From positions 124,001 to 188,000 of the forward strand of contig JAXMHH010000007.1 of assembly GCA_046346845.1 (NCBI GenBank): DNA of 64,000 bases, written 5' to 3'. Under the pieces are notes generated by a model. It was not told where the DNA came from. It searched no databases and saw only the letters and a list, made by a program, of their open reading frames with translations. A program made the position numbers and the translations under genes. Positions 16,555-24,398 of this stretch are shown one piece after another. The DNA is from DSSB01 sp046346845 (lineage in GTDB: Bacteria > UBA10199 > DSSB01). How positions within the stretch are numbered: the stretch's first letter is position 1; each line of letters begins with the position of its first letter.

Positions 16555-17401
16555 ATAGCGCCAGGGCCGAACGGGCCTCTTCGATCGAGGCGGGTCGTCG
16601 TCCGCATTCGCGCGCCATGCGCACCGCCTCGCCCACCAAATCGCCGTTGGAGGCGGCCATCGCGCCCGAAGGCAGGTAGAAATTGTCTTCCAGGCCCACG
16701 CGCAGGTCGCCGCCCAGCGCCAAGGCCTCGCCCAGCAGGCGCCATTGGTCGCGGCCGATCCCGATGACCTCCCAGTGCGACCCGGGTGGCAGGTTGGCGG
16801 CCATGCAGGCGAGGTTGCCGCTTCGGGTCGGGATCCCGCCCAGGACGCCGAGGATCAGGCTGAAATGGGCGGGCGCCTTCAGGATCCCCATGTCGAGGAA
16901 GGGCTCGGCATTAGCGATGTGGCCGACGTCGAAACACTCCAGCTCGGGCTTGGCGCCGGCGGCGTTGATCTGCTCCAGGCAGTATTGAATGTCCCGGAAG
17001 GGATTCGCGAAGACGTAGTCGTGGTAGAAGGCCTTGTTCTTCCGGGAATAGATGGCGTAGTTCATCGAGCCCATGTTGAGCGCGGCGATCTCGGGCCGGT
17101 GGTCGACGATGTGCCGGGTGCGCTCCTGGATGGGCAGGCCGATCCCCCCCGAAGAAAAATTGAGCAGGACCGGGCAGCGTTCCCGAATCTCGCGCTTGAT
17201 CTCGCCGAACACCGCCGACTCCCAGCTAGGTCCGCCTTCCGGCGTGCGGGCGTGGATGTGCACGACCGCGGCGCCAGCCTCGTAGGCGCGCCGCGCCTCC
17301 TCCGCGATCTCGGCCGGGGAATAGGGTATGGCCGGGCACTGCTCTTTTTTGGCGAGCACTCCGGTCAAGGCGCAGGTGATGAGGACGGCGTCTTGGTTCA
17401 T
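16553..17401 (-). CDS. kce: 3-keto-5-aminohexanoate cleavage enzyme
   Basis: This is a BKACE (DUF849) enzyme that combines 3-keto-5-aminohexanoate with acetyl-CoA to give acetoacetate and 3-aminobutyryl-CoA, the step after Kdd. Zinc-ligand histidines appear in VVHIHART, with the typical VGLEDNFYL segment near residue 240. The 282 residues match the family (~275). I chose the ATG at 17401: an upstream reading to 17455 adds only residues from the toxin gene. The ATG overlaps the toxin stop (ATGA), implying translational coupling. The gene lies 11 kb from kdd. Other BKACE substrates exist, so the assignment leans on the kam genes in the same window. Confidence 0.85.
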   Translation of the reverse strand: MNQDAVLITCALTGVLAKKEQCPAIPYSPAEIAEEARRAYEAGAAVVHIHARTPEGGPSWESAVFGEIKREIRERCPVLLNFSSGGIGLPIQERTRHIVDHRPEIAALNMGSMNYAIYSRKNKAFYHDYVFANPFRDIQYCLEQINAAGAKPELECFDVGHIANAEPFLDMGILKAPAHFSLILGVLGGIPTRSGNLACMAANLPPGSHWEVIGIGRDQWRLLGEALALGGDLRVGLEDNFYLPSGAMAASNGDLVGEAVRMARECGRRPASIEEARSALAL

Positions 17402-17754
17402 GGCACGATCCAATTCTGGAAGATCTTCAAGAACTCCTCGCCGACGGCCTTCCATTCGCGGCGGCTCAGGCTGCCGAGGCGCTTGTGCAGCAGCTCGCCC
17501 TCGACGGTGACGATTTTGCTAAGGCGAATCTTCGCCGGATATTTCAGGCCCGAGTATTCCCAATCCTGCACGCGGTAATCTCCCGGCATGTCCCAGGCGT
17601 CGAGCTGGCTGGTGACCATGGCGATCACGGCCTTGGTGGGAACATCCTTCACCTGGACGCGCGAAACGACGAAGGCCGGGCGCTGCTTGGTGGCATGGGG
17701 ATCGGAGAAGGGATAGGGAACCAGGACGAAGTCGCCCGCTTTAAAATCGATCAT
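17398..17754 (-). CDS. MazF/PemK-like endoribonuclease toxin
   Basis: This 118-residue protein has the PemK/MazF start pattern (GDFVLVPYPFSD, then KQRPAFVVS) and the later KIRLSKIVTVEGELL segment seen in MazF-type toxins that cut mRNA. It overlaps the preceding RHH-type gene by 14 bases (antitoxin first, toxin second, the usual order). Its TGA stop overlaps the kce ATG. This arrangement identifies a type II toxin-antitoxin pair. Toxic activity is inferred from family, not shown. Confidence 0.82.
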   Translation of the reverse strand: MIDFKAGDFVLVPYPFSDPHATKQRPAFVVSRVQVKDVPTKAVIAMVTSQLDAWDMPGDYRVQDWEYSGLKYPAKIRLSKIVTVEGELLHKRLGSLSRREWKAVGEEFLKIFQNWIVP

Positions 17755-17962
17755 AGTCGGCGTCTCGCGGGTTCTCCCACTCTTGGAAGGAGGCCTCGGC
17801 CGCCTTCATGATCGCCAGATGTTCTTTTTTGTTGGAGAAAAAACCTTGGATGGCCTTGCGCACGATCTCGCGCATCGGCCGGCGCTCCACCGCGGCCTCG
17901 AGCTTGAGCATCTTGAGCAGCTCGGGATCTTGCAGGTCGATGGTGATCCGGGTTTGCTTCAT
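17741..17962 (-). CDS. Ribbon-helix-helix-like antitoxin
   Basis: This 73-residue protein has an N-terminal beta strand (TRITIDL) followed by two helices, as in ribbon-helix-helix DNA-binding antitoxins. An acidic, disordered C-terminal end (EWENPRDADYDRF) would wrap the toxin. It precedes and overlaps the MazF-like toxin gene. By family habit it should neutralise the toxin and repress its own promoter, which must lie in the 94 bases up to 18056. Confidence 0.78.
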   Translation of the reverse strand: MKQTRITIDLQDPELLKMLKLEAAVERRPMREIVRKAIQGFFSNKKEHLAIMKAAEASFQEWENPRDADYDRF

Positions 17963-18056
17963 CGTCCCCAGAAAACCATGAAAGGACGAGTCTCGTCAAC
18001 AGGCGCCTGGCCTCGAACACCTGTACAAATTCTAAATTTTCCGGCGGGACACCTCG

Positions 18057-19652
18057 TCACACCGGAGAAACCCCGTGCTTTTTCCGGGGCCAGGCGATCT
18101 GCTTGGAGGCGGCAAGTTCCAGGGTCTTCACGACCCACTTTTTGGTATCGCGGGGGTCGATGATGTCGTCGATGTAGGCGCCCGCGGCGGCCTTCTCCAA
18201 GCTGATCTCTTTTTGGTAGCGTTCCACCAATTCCTTGCGGGTCTGTTCGGGATTCGGGGACGACTCGATTTCTTTCCGGAAGATAATATTGACCGCGCCT
18301 TCCGCCCCCATCAGCGAGATCTCGCCGGTCGGCCAGGCCACCAGGCCGTCGGGTTCATAACCCCGCCCGCACATGACGTAGTACCCGGCGCCGTAGGCCT
18401 TGCGGATCACAACCGTCAGCTTAGGCACCGAGGCGCGCGACACCGCATAGAGCATCTTGGCGCCGTGCCGGATGATGCCCTGACGTTCCACCTTCGAACC
18501 CACCATGAAACCGGGGACGTCTTGCAGAAACAGGAGCGGGATATTGAAGGCATCGCAGAGATTGATGAAGCGCGCGCCCTTGTCCGCCGCGTCCACATCC
18601 AGCACGCCGCCCATCACCATCGGCTGATTGGCCACGATCCCCATCGGCCGCCCGCAGAAGCGCCCAAAGCCGACCAGCAAGGTCTTAGCGAAGGCGGGCT
18701 TGAGCTCGAGGAAGCGCCCCTGGTCGACCAAACGCGTGATGATCTCGCGCATGTCGTAAGGTTTTTTCGAGCTGTCCGGCAGGATCTTCAGGATGGACTC
18801 GTCGACGTGATCATCGGGCGCAGCTTCCTCTTCGTATTCCGAAAAGGAATACTCCGAATAGGCCCGCTTTCCCGAAAGCACCGGCGGCGGCTGGTCGCAA
18901 TGCTGCGGAAAATAACCCAGGTATTCCTGGATGACCCGGATGCACTCCCGGTCGTCGGCGACCTCCAGGTCCCCTACCCCGCTGACCTCGCAGTGGATCC
19001 GCGAGCCCCCCAGCTCTTCCATCGTGATCTCTTCGCCGATTACGGCCTTGACCAAGGGGGGCCCCGCGAGCGCCATCGAGCTGGTCCCCTTCACCATCGG
19101 CACGAAATCGGCAAGCGCAGGAATATAGGCGGTCCCGGCGGCGCAGGGCCCCATCATCGCGGCGACCTGCGGGATATAGCCGCTCATCTTCACCTGGTCA
19201 TAGAAGAGCTTTCCGCTTTCGGCGAATTGCGAGCCAGCCAACTCCTGGATGCGGGCCCCGGCCGAGTCGAGGAGCCAGACCATCGGGATCTTCTCTTTGA
19301 GCGCAATCTCGCGGAGGCGATCAACCTTGCGTTCCTGCACGTAGCCGATCGAGCCGGCCATCACGGTGAAGTCATAAGCCGCGCAGGCGACGAGCCGGCC
19401 GTTCACCTTGCCGTAGCCGGTGATGCAACCGTCGGCAGGGGTTTGGCGCTTGATCATATCGGGATGGGTGGACTGGTGGTGGGCCAGGATACCGATTTCA
19501 ACGAAGCTCCCCTTGTCGAAGAGCAGCTCGATGCGTTCGCGGGCGGTCAGCTTGCCCGCGGCGTGCTGCTTCGCGACCTCCTCGGGGCCGCCCATTTTTT
19601 TTGCCTGCTGTTTTTTGTTTTCGAGTTCTTTCAGCGATTCGTCTAGCGCCAT
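18057..19652 (-). CDS. Acyl-CoA carboxylase carboxyltransferase (PccB/MccB type)
   Basis: This 531-residue biotin-dependent carboxyltransferase transfers CO2 from carboxybiotin to an acyl-CoA. The family order is kept: an N-terminal QHAAGKLTARERIELLFD block, then LLDSAGARIQE, GPCAAGTAYIPALADF and FLQDVPGFMVG, and a C-terminal KAYGAGYYVM block. I chose the ATG at 19652 with AGGTG 6 bases before it; reading on to 19781 adds an atypical 43 residues. No biotin carboxylase subunit is in the window. The substrate (propionyl-, methylcrotonyl- or geranyl-CoA) cannot be told. It lies with kce and an acyl-CoA dehydrogenase, which suggests acyl-CoA catabolism. Confidence 0.88.
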   Translation of the reverse strand: MALDESLKELENKKQQAKKMGGPEEVAKQHAAGKLTARERIELLFDKGSFVEIGILAHHQSTHPDMIKRQTPADGCITGYGKVNGRLVACAAYDFTVMAGSIGYVQERKVDRLREIALKEKIPMVWLLDSAGARIQELAGSQFAESGKLFYDQVKMSGYIPQVAAMMGPCAAGTAYIPALADFVPMVKGTSSMALAGPPLVKAVIGEEITMEELGGSRIHCEVSGVGDLEVADDRECIRVIQEYLGYFPQHCDQPPPVLSGKRAYSEYSFSEYEEEAAPDDHVDESILKILPDSSKKPYDMREIITRLVDQGRFLELKPAFAKTLLVGFGRFCGRPMGIVANQPMVMGGVLDVDAADKGARFINLCDAFNIPLLFLQDVPGFMVGSKVERQGIIRHGAKMLYAVSRASVPKLTVVIRKAYGAGYYVMCGRGYEPDGLVAWPTGEISLMGAEGAVNIIFRKEIESSPNPEQTRKELVERYQKEISLEKAAAGAYIDDIIDPRDTKKWVVKTLELAASKQIAWPRKKHGVSPV

Positions 19653-19844
19653 AGCTGCACCTATAAGCATTGAGAAATACCTCTGTGCCCTAAGCCGGTC
19701 GGAAGCGGGGACCTGCCCCTTTCCGCTCTTTGGTCTGGGGCTAAAGCCGCCCCAGCCCAAGGGTCGAAGCCCTCCTATCATGAAAGGCTTTAAGGAAGCC
19801 GGATTCTATCCTATCCCCCCCATCTCCTTCCCCTCCAGCACAAA

Positions 19845-20047
19845 GCTTTCCGGGGAGAGGGGGATCCTCCCCCACGAAGCCTAAGGCAGGAAGGAGGGCG
19901 TAGGAGCGGCCAATAAGCCAAGAGAGCAAATCAGTTAGGGGCTGACGAAGGAAGACCCTAACTGATATTGCGAACCGGCTTATTGGTCGCGACTAGCCCG
20001 ACTGGGCCGTCGCTTCGTGGGGGAGGATCCCCCTCTCCCCGGAAAGC
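19845..20047. repeat. Nested palindromic element between acyl-CoA genes
   Basis: The 438-base gap 19653-20090 holds no gene but this structure. Outer arms 19845-19880 and 20012-20047 are perfect 36-base inverted copies (GCTTTCCGGGG... on the plus strand). Inside lie 19906-19919/19977-19990 (GCGGCCAATAAGCC against GGCTTATTGGTCGC, one mismatch). Innermost are 19930-19940/19956-19966 (ATCAGTTAGGG against CCCTAACTGAT). Each outer arm carries a near-palindrome around GGATCC. The architecture resembles a MITE or a palindromic REP-like element. It lies in the probable leader of the carboxyltransferase gene. Confidence 0.85.
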
Positions 20048-20090
20048 GTCGCGGCAAAAAAAGCAGCAGCGAGAAAAAACGAAGGCCGCC

Positions 20091-21242
20091 CTACTTCGTC
20101 CACTTCATGCGCTTGACGATAATCTCCTTCATGATCTCGGAGGAGCCACCCCCGATGGTCATCAGGCGAATGTCGCGGGTGAAGCGGGACAAATCGTACT
20201 CTTCCATGTAACCGGCTCCACCGTGGGCCTGCAGGCAATCGTAGGCGACGCGCTGGGCCAGGTCGCCGGCGAAGAGCTTGGCCATGGAGACTTCCTTGCT
20301 GCATTCGACGCCCGCCTGAAAGAGAGTGACGGCGTGGTAGTTGAGCCGTCGCGCCGCCTCGAGCTGGGTGGCGAGCTCAGCGAACTTGTGCTGCCAGACC
20401 TGGTAGTCGATGACCCGCTTGCCGAAGGCCTGACGCTCCCGGCAGTATTGGACCGTTTCGTTCAAGGTCAAGTCGGAACCCGACACGCAGGTAAGCGCGG
20501 CGACCAATCGCTCGCCCTGAAAATTCTTCATGATGTAGAGGAAGCCTTGGTTTTCCTCGCCGATCACGTAGCGCTTCGGGATGCGGCAATTCTCAAAGAA
20601 CAGCAAGGCGGTGTCGGAGGAGTGATTCCCCATCTTCTCGAGTTTTTTGCCGACCGCGAAGCCCTTGGTGTCGGTGGGAAAGGTGACGAGGCTGATGCCC
20701 TGGTAGCCGGGCCCGCCGGTGCGCACCGCCAGGGTGATGAAGTCCGCGCGCCCGCCATTGGTGATATAGGTCTTGGCGCCGTTGATCACATAGTCGTCGC
20801 CGTCGCTGACGGCGCGGGTAGTGATACTGGCGACGTCCGAGCCGCAGCCGGGTTCGGTGATACCCAAGGCGGCGATCTTGTCGCCCTTGAGCGCCGGAAC
20901 CAAGAACTCCCGCTTTTGCTCCTCGGTGCCGAGGATGGCGAGGATCGGCGTGGAGATATCGGCCTGGACCATCAAGTCCATCGCCAGGCCCGCCATTTTA
21001 CAACGAACAATCTCCTCGCAAAAAACCACTTTGAACCAATAGTCCCCCGCGCTGCCTCCCACTTCTTCAGGAAAGCAAACGCCCAAGATACCGAGCTCGG
21101 CGGCCTTCTTGAAGACCTCTTTGGGAAAGCCCCGGGCCCGCTCCCATTCTTCCTTGTGAGGGAGCAGGTCTTTTTCGGCGAAATCGCGGACAGTTTTGCG
21201 GAAGAGTTCGTGTTCGGTGGTGAAGGGAGAATTGAGGTTCAT
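20091..21242 (-). CDS. Acyl-CoA dehydrogenase, LCAD/IVD-like active site
   Basis: This 383-residue FAD enzyme oxidises an acyl-CoA to the enoyl-CoA. The FAD/substrate motifs are GITEPGCGSD (~127-136) and YITNGGRADFI (159-169). The C-terminal site usually holding the catalytic Glu (IYEG in MCAD) reads IGGG. A Glu is instead at position 262 (LNETVQYC), the place used by long-chain and isovaleryl-CoA dehydrogenases. It could act on branched or longer chains rather than butyryl-CoA. It lies on the same strand upstream of the carboxyltransferase gene, as in leucine-degradation or propionate clusters. Confidence 0.88.
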   Translation of the reverse strand: MNLNSPFTTEHELFRKTVRDFAEKDLLPHKEEWERARGFPKEVFKKAAELGILGVCFPEEVGGSAGDYWFKVVFCEEIVRCKMAGLAMDLMVQADISTPILAILGTEEQKREFLVPALKGDKIAALGITEPGCGSDVASITTRAVSDGDDYVINGAKTYITNGGRADFITLAVRTGGPGYQGISLVTFPTDTKGFAVGKKLEKMGNHSSDTALLFFENCRIPKRYVIGEENQGFLYIMKNFQGERLVAALTCVSGSDLTLNETVQYCRERQAFGKRVIDYQVWQHKFAELATQLEAARRLNYHAVTLFQAGVECSKEVSMAKLFAGDLAQRVAYDCLQAHGGAGYMEEYDLSRFTRDIRLMTIGGGSSEIMKEIIVKRMKWTK

Positions 21243-21296
21243 GGACGGAATATAGAGGCAAATCCGCGGGGGAGCAAGGCGGATCGGGGCGGGGGC

Positions 21297-22583
21297 CTAG
21301 CGATTCAAGACGTGCAGGGTAGGAAAACGGGAGAGCAATTTGGTGAAAAGCTCGGCCAGAGGAACCTCTTCCTGACTTTGAGACTTCATATCCCGCAGGA
21401 TGGCCAGGCCCTTTTGCCTCTCCGACTCGCCCACCATCACCACCCAATCCGCCTTCCAGCGGTCGGCGCGGCGCATCTTGCTCTTGAGAGAGGCCCCTCC
21501 AAAGTCCAATTCGGCCACGGCCCCGGCCTCGCGGAGGGCGGGCAGCTGCTCGTAGAGGAGGCGGTCGGATTCGGCGTCCAGGCCGAGGAGGTAAATTCGG
21601 GGGTTGCCGTCCCCTTCTCCGAAGCCCGCCGGCAATACCGACACCAGGCGCTCCATGCCCAAGGCGAAGCCGATCGCCGGCACTGCCGGCCCGCCCAGCT
21701 CTTGCACGAGGTCGTTGTAGCGCCCGCCTCCGGCCACGGCGTTCTGGGCGCCGAGCTCTCCGCTGGTGAATTCGAAGACCGTCTTCTCGTAGTAATCGAG
21801 CCCTCGCACCAGCCGGGGATTCACCTGAAAGGGGATGTCATGGGCCTGCAGCGCGGCCCGCACCGCGGCGAAGTGCTCGACGCTCTCGCGCGCGAGGTGG
21901 TCCGGGATGAGCGGCGCCGCGGCGGTAGCCTGGATGCAGGACTCCTTCTTGCAATCCAGGGCCCGCAAGGGATTGCGAACGATGCGCCGTTGGCAATCCT
22001 CGCATAGCTGGGATTTGACGCCCTCGAGGAAACCGGCCAGGGCCGCGCGATAATTCAGCCGGTCTTCCTTAGAGCCGAGGGAGTTGAGCTGCAGCTGGAC
22101 CGCCTGAAGGCCCAAGCTGTCGAAGAGCCGGTGGACGAGGCCGATCAGTTCGGCGTCGAGCAAGGGGTGGTCGGAACCGAAGACTTCGGCGCCGATCTGG
22201 TGGAATTGCCGGAGCCGCCCCTTCTGGGGCTTCTCGTAGCGGAACATCGGCCCCAGGTAAAGAAACCGCGCCTCGTTGACGTTATGCGAGGTGAAATGCT
22301 CGACGAAGGCGCGCACCACCGGCGCGGTGCCCTCCGGCCGCAGGGCCAACTGGTGGCCGTTGCGGTCGAGCAGGGTATACATCTCCTTCTCGACGATCTC
22401 GGTGGTCTCCCCGACGCTGCGCTCGAAGAGCTTGGCGTCCTCGACGATCGGGGTGCGGATCTCCTGAAAACCGGCAGGCGCGAAGATGCGGCGGGCGGCC
22501 TGTTCAACTCTGACCCACTTGCGCACCTCGGCGGGATCGACGAGGTCTTCCATTCCCTTGACGCCGCTGATCTTCTTACTCAT
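21297..22583 (-). CDS. hisS: Histidyl-tRNA synthetase
   Basis: This is a class II synthetase of 428 residues that charges tRNA-His. Motif 2 is in the FLYLGPMFRYEKPQKGRLRQF region, the histidine-specific LVRGLDYYEKTVFEF follows, and motif 3 is GFALGMERLV. A C-terminal anticodon-binding domain follows. The start overlaps the end of the upstream TPR gene by 8 bases. The stop is 54 bases before the acyl-CoA dehydrogenase start. Confidence 0.97.
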   Translation of the reverse strand: MSKKISGVKGMEDLVDPAEVRKWVRVEQAARRIFAPAGFQEIRTPIVEDAKLFERSVGETTEIVEKEMYTLLDRNGHQLALRPEGTAPVVRAFVEHFTSHNVNEARFLYLGPMFRYEKPQKGRLRQFHQIGAEVFGSDHPLLDAELIGLVHRLFDSLGLQAVQLQLNSLGSKEDRLNYRAALAGFLEGVKSQLCEDCQRRIVRNPLRALDCKKESCIQATAAAPLIPDHLARESVEHFAAVRAALQAHDIPFQVNPRLVRGLDYYEKTVFEFTSGELGAQNAVAGGGRYNDLVQELGGPAVPAIGFALGMERLVSVLPAGFGEGDGNPRIYLLGLDAESDRLLYEQLPALREAGAVAELDFGGASLKSKMRRADRWKADWVVMVGESERQKGLAILRDMKSQSQEEVPLAELFTKLLSRFPTLHVLNR

Positions 22584-23376
22584 CCGAGGCCTTCACTTTG
22601 CCGGTATCTTCTTTCACTTCGGTCTTGGCGAGGTATTCTTTGAGCTGCAGGGCCTTGGCGTAGATCGGCTTGAACTGCTCATCGTTCTCGAGCTTGTATT
22701 TCTCGATCTTGCGCAGGGTCTTCTGCGGGTTCTTGAGCTTGAGGTAGAAGATGCAGAGCTCCTTGAGCAGCCCCAGCTCCTTGGGCTTTTTCAGCAGGAT
22801 CTTCTCGTAGACCTCGACCAGGATATCGAGGTGCTTCAACTCCTTGCGCAGGTCGCGGGCGAGCTTTTCGTATTCCCGGAGCGACTCGTCCTGCATGCCC
22901 TGGTTGAAGTAGAGCTCGGCCAAACGCAGGCGGTGGCGGGGCTCGCCGGGTTCGGCCTCGACCAGCTTTTGGCAGGCGCGCACCGCGTCGGCGCCCTTGT
23001 GGTGGGTCAGGTAATAATGCACCACGATCTGCAGCTGCTGGGAGGCGTCGCCGCGCATCCCCATCTTGGCGTAGAGCTCGCCCAGCTTCTCGTTGAACTC
23101 GACCGAGCCGGGGCTGAACTTGAGGATGTTCTTGTAGATCGCGATCGCCTTCAGCAGAAAGCCGTTCTCGCTGTAGTGCTCGGCCACCTCGCGGAACCAG
23201 GCGATGCCGTTGCGGATGTCCTTCTTCTTGAAATAGAGCTCGCCGACCTTGATCTTCAGGCGCATGTCGGTCGGGTCCTTGGCGGACATCGCCAAGAATT
23301 CCTTCAGCTCCGCCTCGGGACCGGCCTTCTTGAAAAGGCCCTTGAACAGGTTGGAAAACTTCTCGGTCGCCATCAC
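22576..23376 (-). CDS. TPR-repeat protein of unknown function
   Basis: This 266-residue soluble protein consists almost wholly of tetratricopeptide-like helical pairs: about five units between residues 35 and 235, with the W/L-G-Y-A-F pattern seen for example in LGELYAKMGMRGDASQQL. It ends in a Lys/Glu-rich tail. There is no signal peptide. It probably mediates protein contacts. It lies 2 bases after aroQ and overlaps hisS, so it is co-transcribed with housekeeping genes. I cannot assign a partner. Confidence 0.7.
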   Translation of the reverse strand: MMATEKFSNLFKGLFKKAGPEAELKEFLAMSAKDPTDMRLKIKVGELYFKKKDIRNGIAWFREVAEHYSENGFLLKAIAIYKNILKFSPGSVEFNEKLGELYAKMGMRGDASQQLQIVVHYYLTHHKGADAVRACQKLVEAEPGEPRHRLRLAELYFNQGMQDESLREYEKLARDLRKELKHLDILVEVYEKILLKKPKELGLLKELCIFYLKLKNPQKTLRKIEKYKLENDEQFKPIYAKALQLKEYLAKTEVKEDTGKVKASDE

Positions 23377-23378
23377 CC

Positions 23379-23864
23379 CTACTTCTTTCGTTTCTTCTGG
23401 GTTGCTACGTCTCCCGCCCGATTATCGATCTCTTGAATGAGGCCGTAGAGCCCCAGGACATAGCTGTAGGCCCCGAAACCCGAGACCTGGCCCAGGGCGA
23501 CGGGGGCTATATAGGAATGATGCCGGAATTCTTCCCGTTTGTAGATATTGGAAAGGTGGACTTCGACGACGGGCAGGCCCACGGCGGCCACCGCGTCGCG
23601 CAGGGCCACCGAGGTATGGGTATAGGCCGCCGGATTGATCAGGATGCCGTCGAACTGCCCGACGGCCTCTTGGATGGCGTCGACCAGCTCTCCCTCCCCG
23701 TTGCTCTGGAAGATGCGCAGCACCAGGTTTTCCTCCGCGGCGATGGCCTTGAGGGTGCGGTCGATGTCTTTCTGGGTGACGGCCCCGTAGACCTCGGGTT
23801 CGCGCAGGCCCAGCAGGTTGAGGTTGGGCCCGTGGATCACCAGGATTTTACGCTTGGGATGCAT
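23379..23864 (-). CDS. aroQ: Type II 3-dehydroquinate dehydratase
   Basis: This enzyme dehydrates 3-dehydroquinate to 3-dehydroshikimate (shikimate pathway step 3). The 161 residues show IHGPNLNLLGLREPEVYG (active-site Arg and Tyr), INPAAYTHTSVALRDA and EVHLSNIYKREEFRHHSYIA (catalytic His region), all typical of the dodecameric type II enzyme. It extends ~15 residues past the usual end with a Lys-rich tail. The first 17 bases overlap the upstream small gene, indicating coupling. Confidence 0.96.
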   Translation of the reverse strand: MHPKRKILVIHGPNLNLLGLREPEVYGAVTQKDIDRTLKAIAAEENLVLRIFQSNGEGELVDAIQEAVGQFDGILINPAAYTHTSVALRDAVAAVGLPVVEVHLSNIYKREEFRHHSYIAPVALGQVSGFGAYSYVLGLYGLIQEIDNRAGDVATQKKRKK

Positions 23865-24375
23865 CGGCGCCCTTTCGGAATAGTTGAACCCTGCGGAGCA
23901 ACGCCTCCAGGCGCCGGATCTTCGCCTGACGCCGGGAGAGCGGAGGCGGGGGTGGCACCAGGGTCAGCCGGACCGGCTCGGGATCCGAAGCCGGTGCGGC
24001 GGCTTCCGGCAATTCGGCACCCGCCGCGTCGGACACTAAATTAGCCGGGCCCGCATCGATTGCCGGTTCCGGCGCCTCAACCACGGAGGCTTGAGAAACT
24101 TCCTCGAGCAAAGCGGAGCTTTGGCTAAGCTCGGGCGTTTCTTCCGTCAAAACCGCCGCGCCACCCTCGGCGGGGCGCCCGGCGCTCTTGAAGCGCTCGA
24201 AGGCCCGGCGGGCCTCCTCGCGGAGCTCTTCCAAAATGCGACGGACCCCCTCGTGCTGCGGATTCTTCTGCAGGATCAGCTCGGCCAGCTCCATGGCGTA
24301 CTGGGTGCTGCCTTGATCCCGGAGGATCTTCACCATGGTCTCGGTATGGAATACGGGGTCGAAATCCAGGGGCAT
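23848..24375 (-). CDS. Small protein with TPR-like N-terminus and disordered tail
   Basis: This 175-residue product lies between aroKB and aroQ; I do not recognise a family. Residues 1-65 are helical (HTETMVKILRDQGSTQYAMELAELILQKNP) and resemble one TPR unit. Residues ~70-150 are Ala/Glu/Pro-rich and probably disordered. The end is basic (SRRQAKIRRLEALLRRVQLFRKG) and could bind nucleic acid or a membrane. I chose the ATG at 24375 because GAGGT lies 5 bases upstream; a reading to 26001 in the same frame is only the shadow of aroKB. It overlaps aroQ by 17 bases, so it is real and coupled. Confidence 0.7.
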   Translation of the reverse strand: MPLDFDPVFHTETMVKILRDQGSTQYAMELAELILQKNPQHEGVRRILEELREEARRAFERFKSAGRPAEGGAAVLTEETPELSQSSALLEEVSQASVVEAPEPAIDAGPANLVSDAAGAELPEAAAPASDPEPVRLTLVPPPPPLSRRQAKIRRLEALLRRVQLFRKGADASQA

Positions 24376-24398
24376 GGGGACCTCACCAAGGGAGCAAG

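Noticed and set aside
19653..19781. 43-residue N-terminal extension of the carboxyltransferase
   Set aside because: It is atypical for the family; AGGTG stands before the ATG at 19652.
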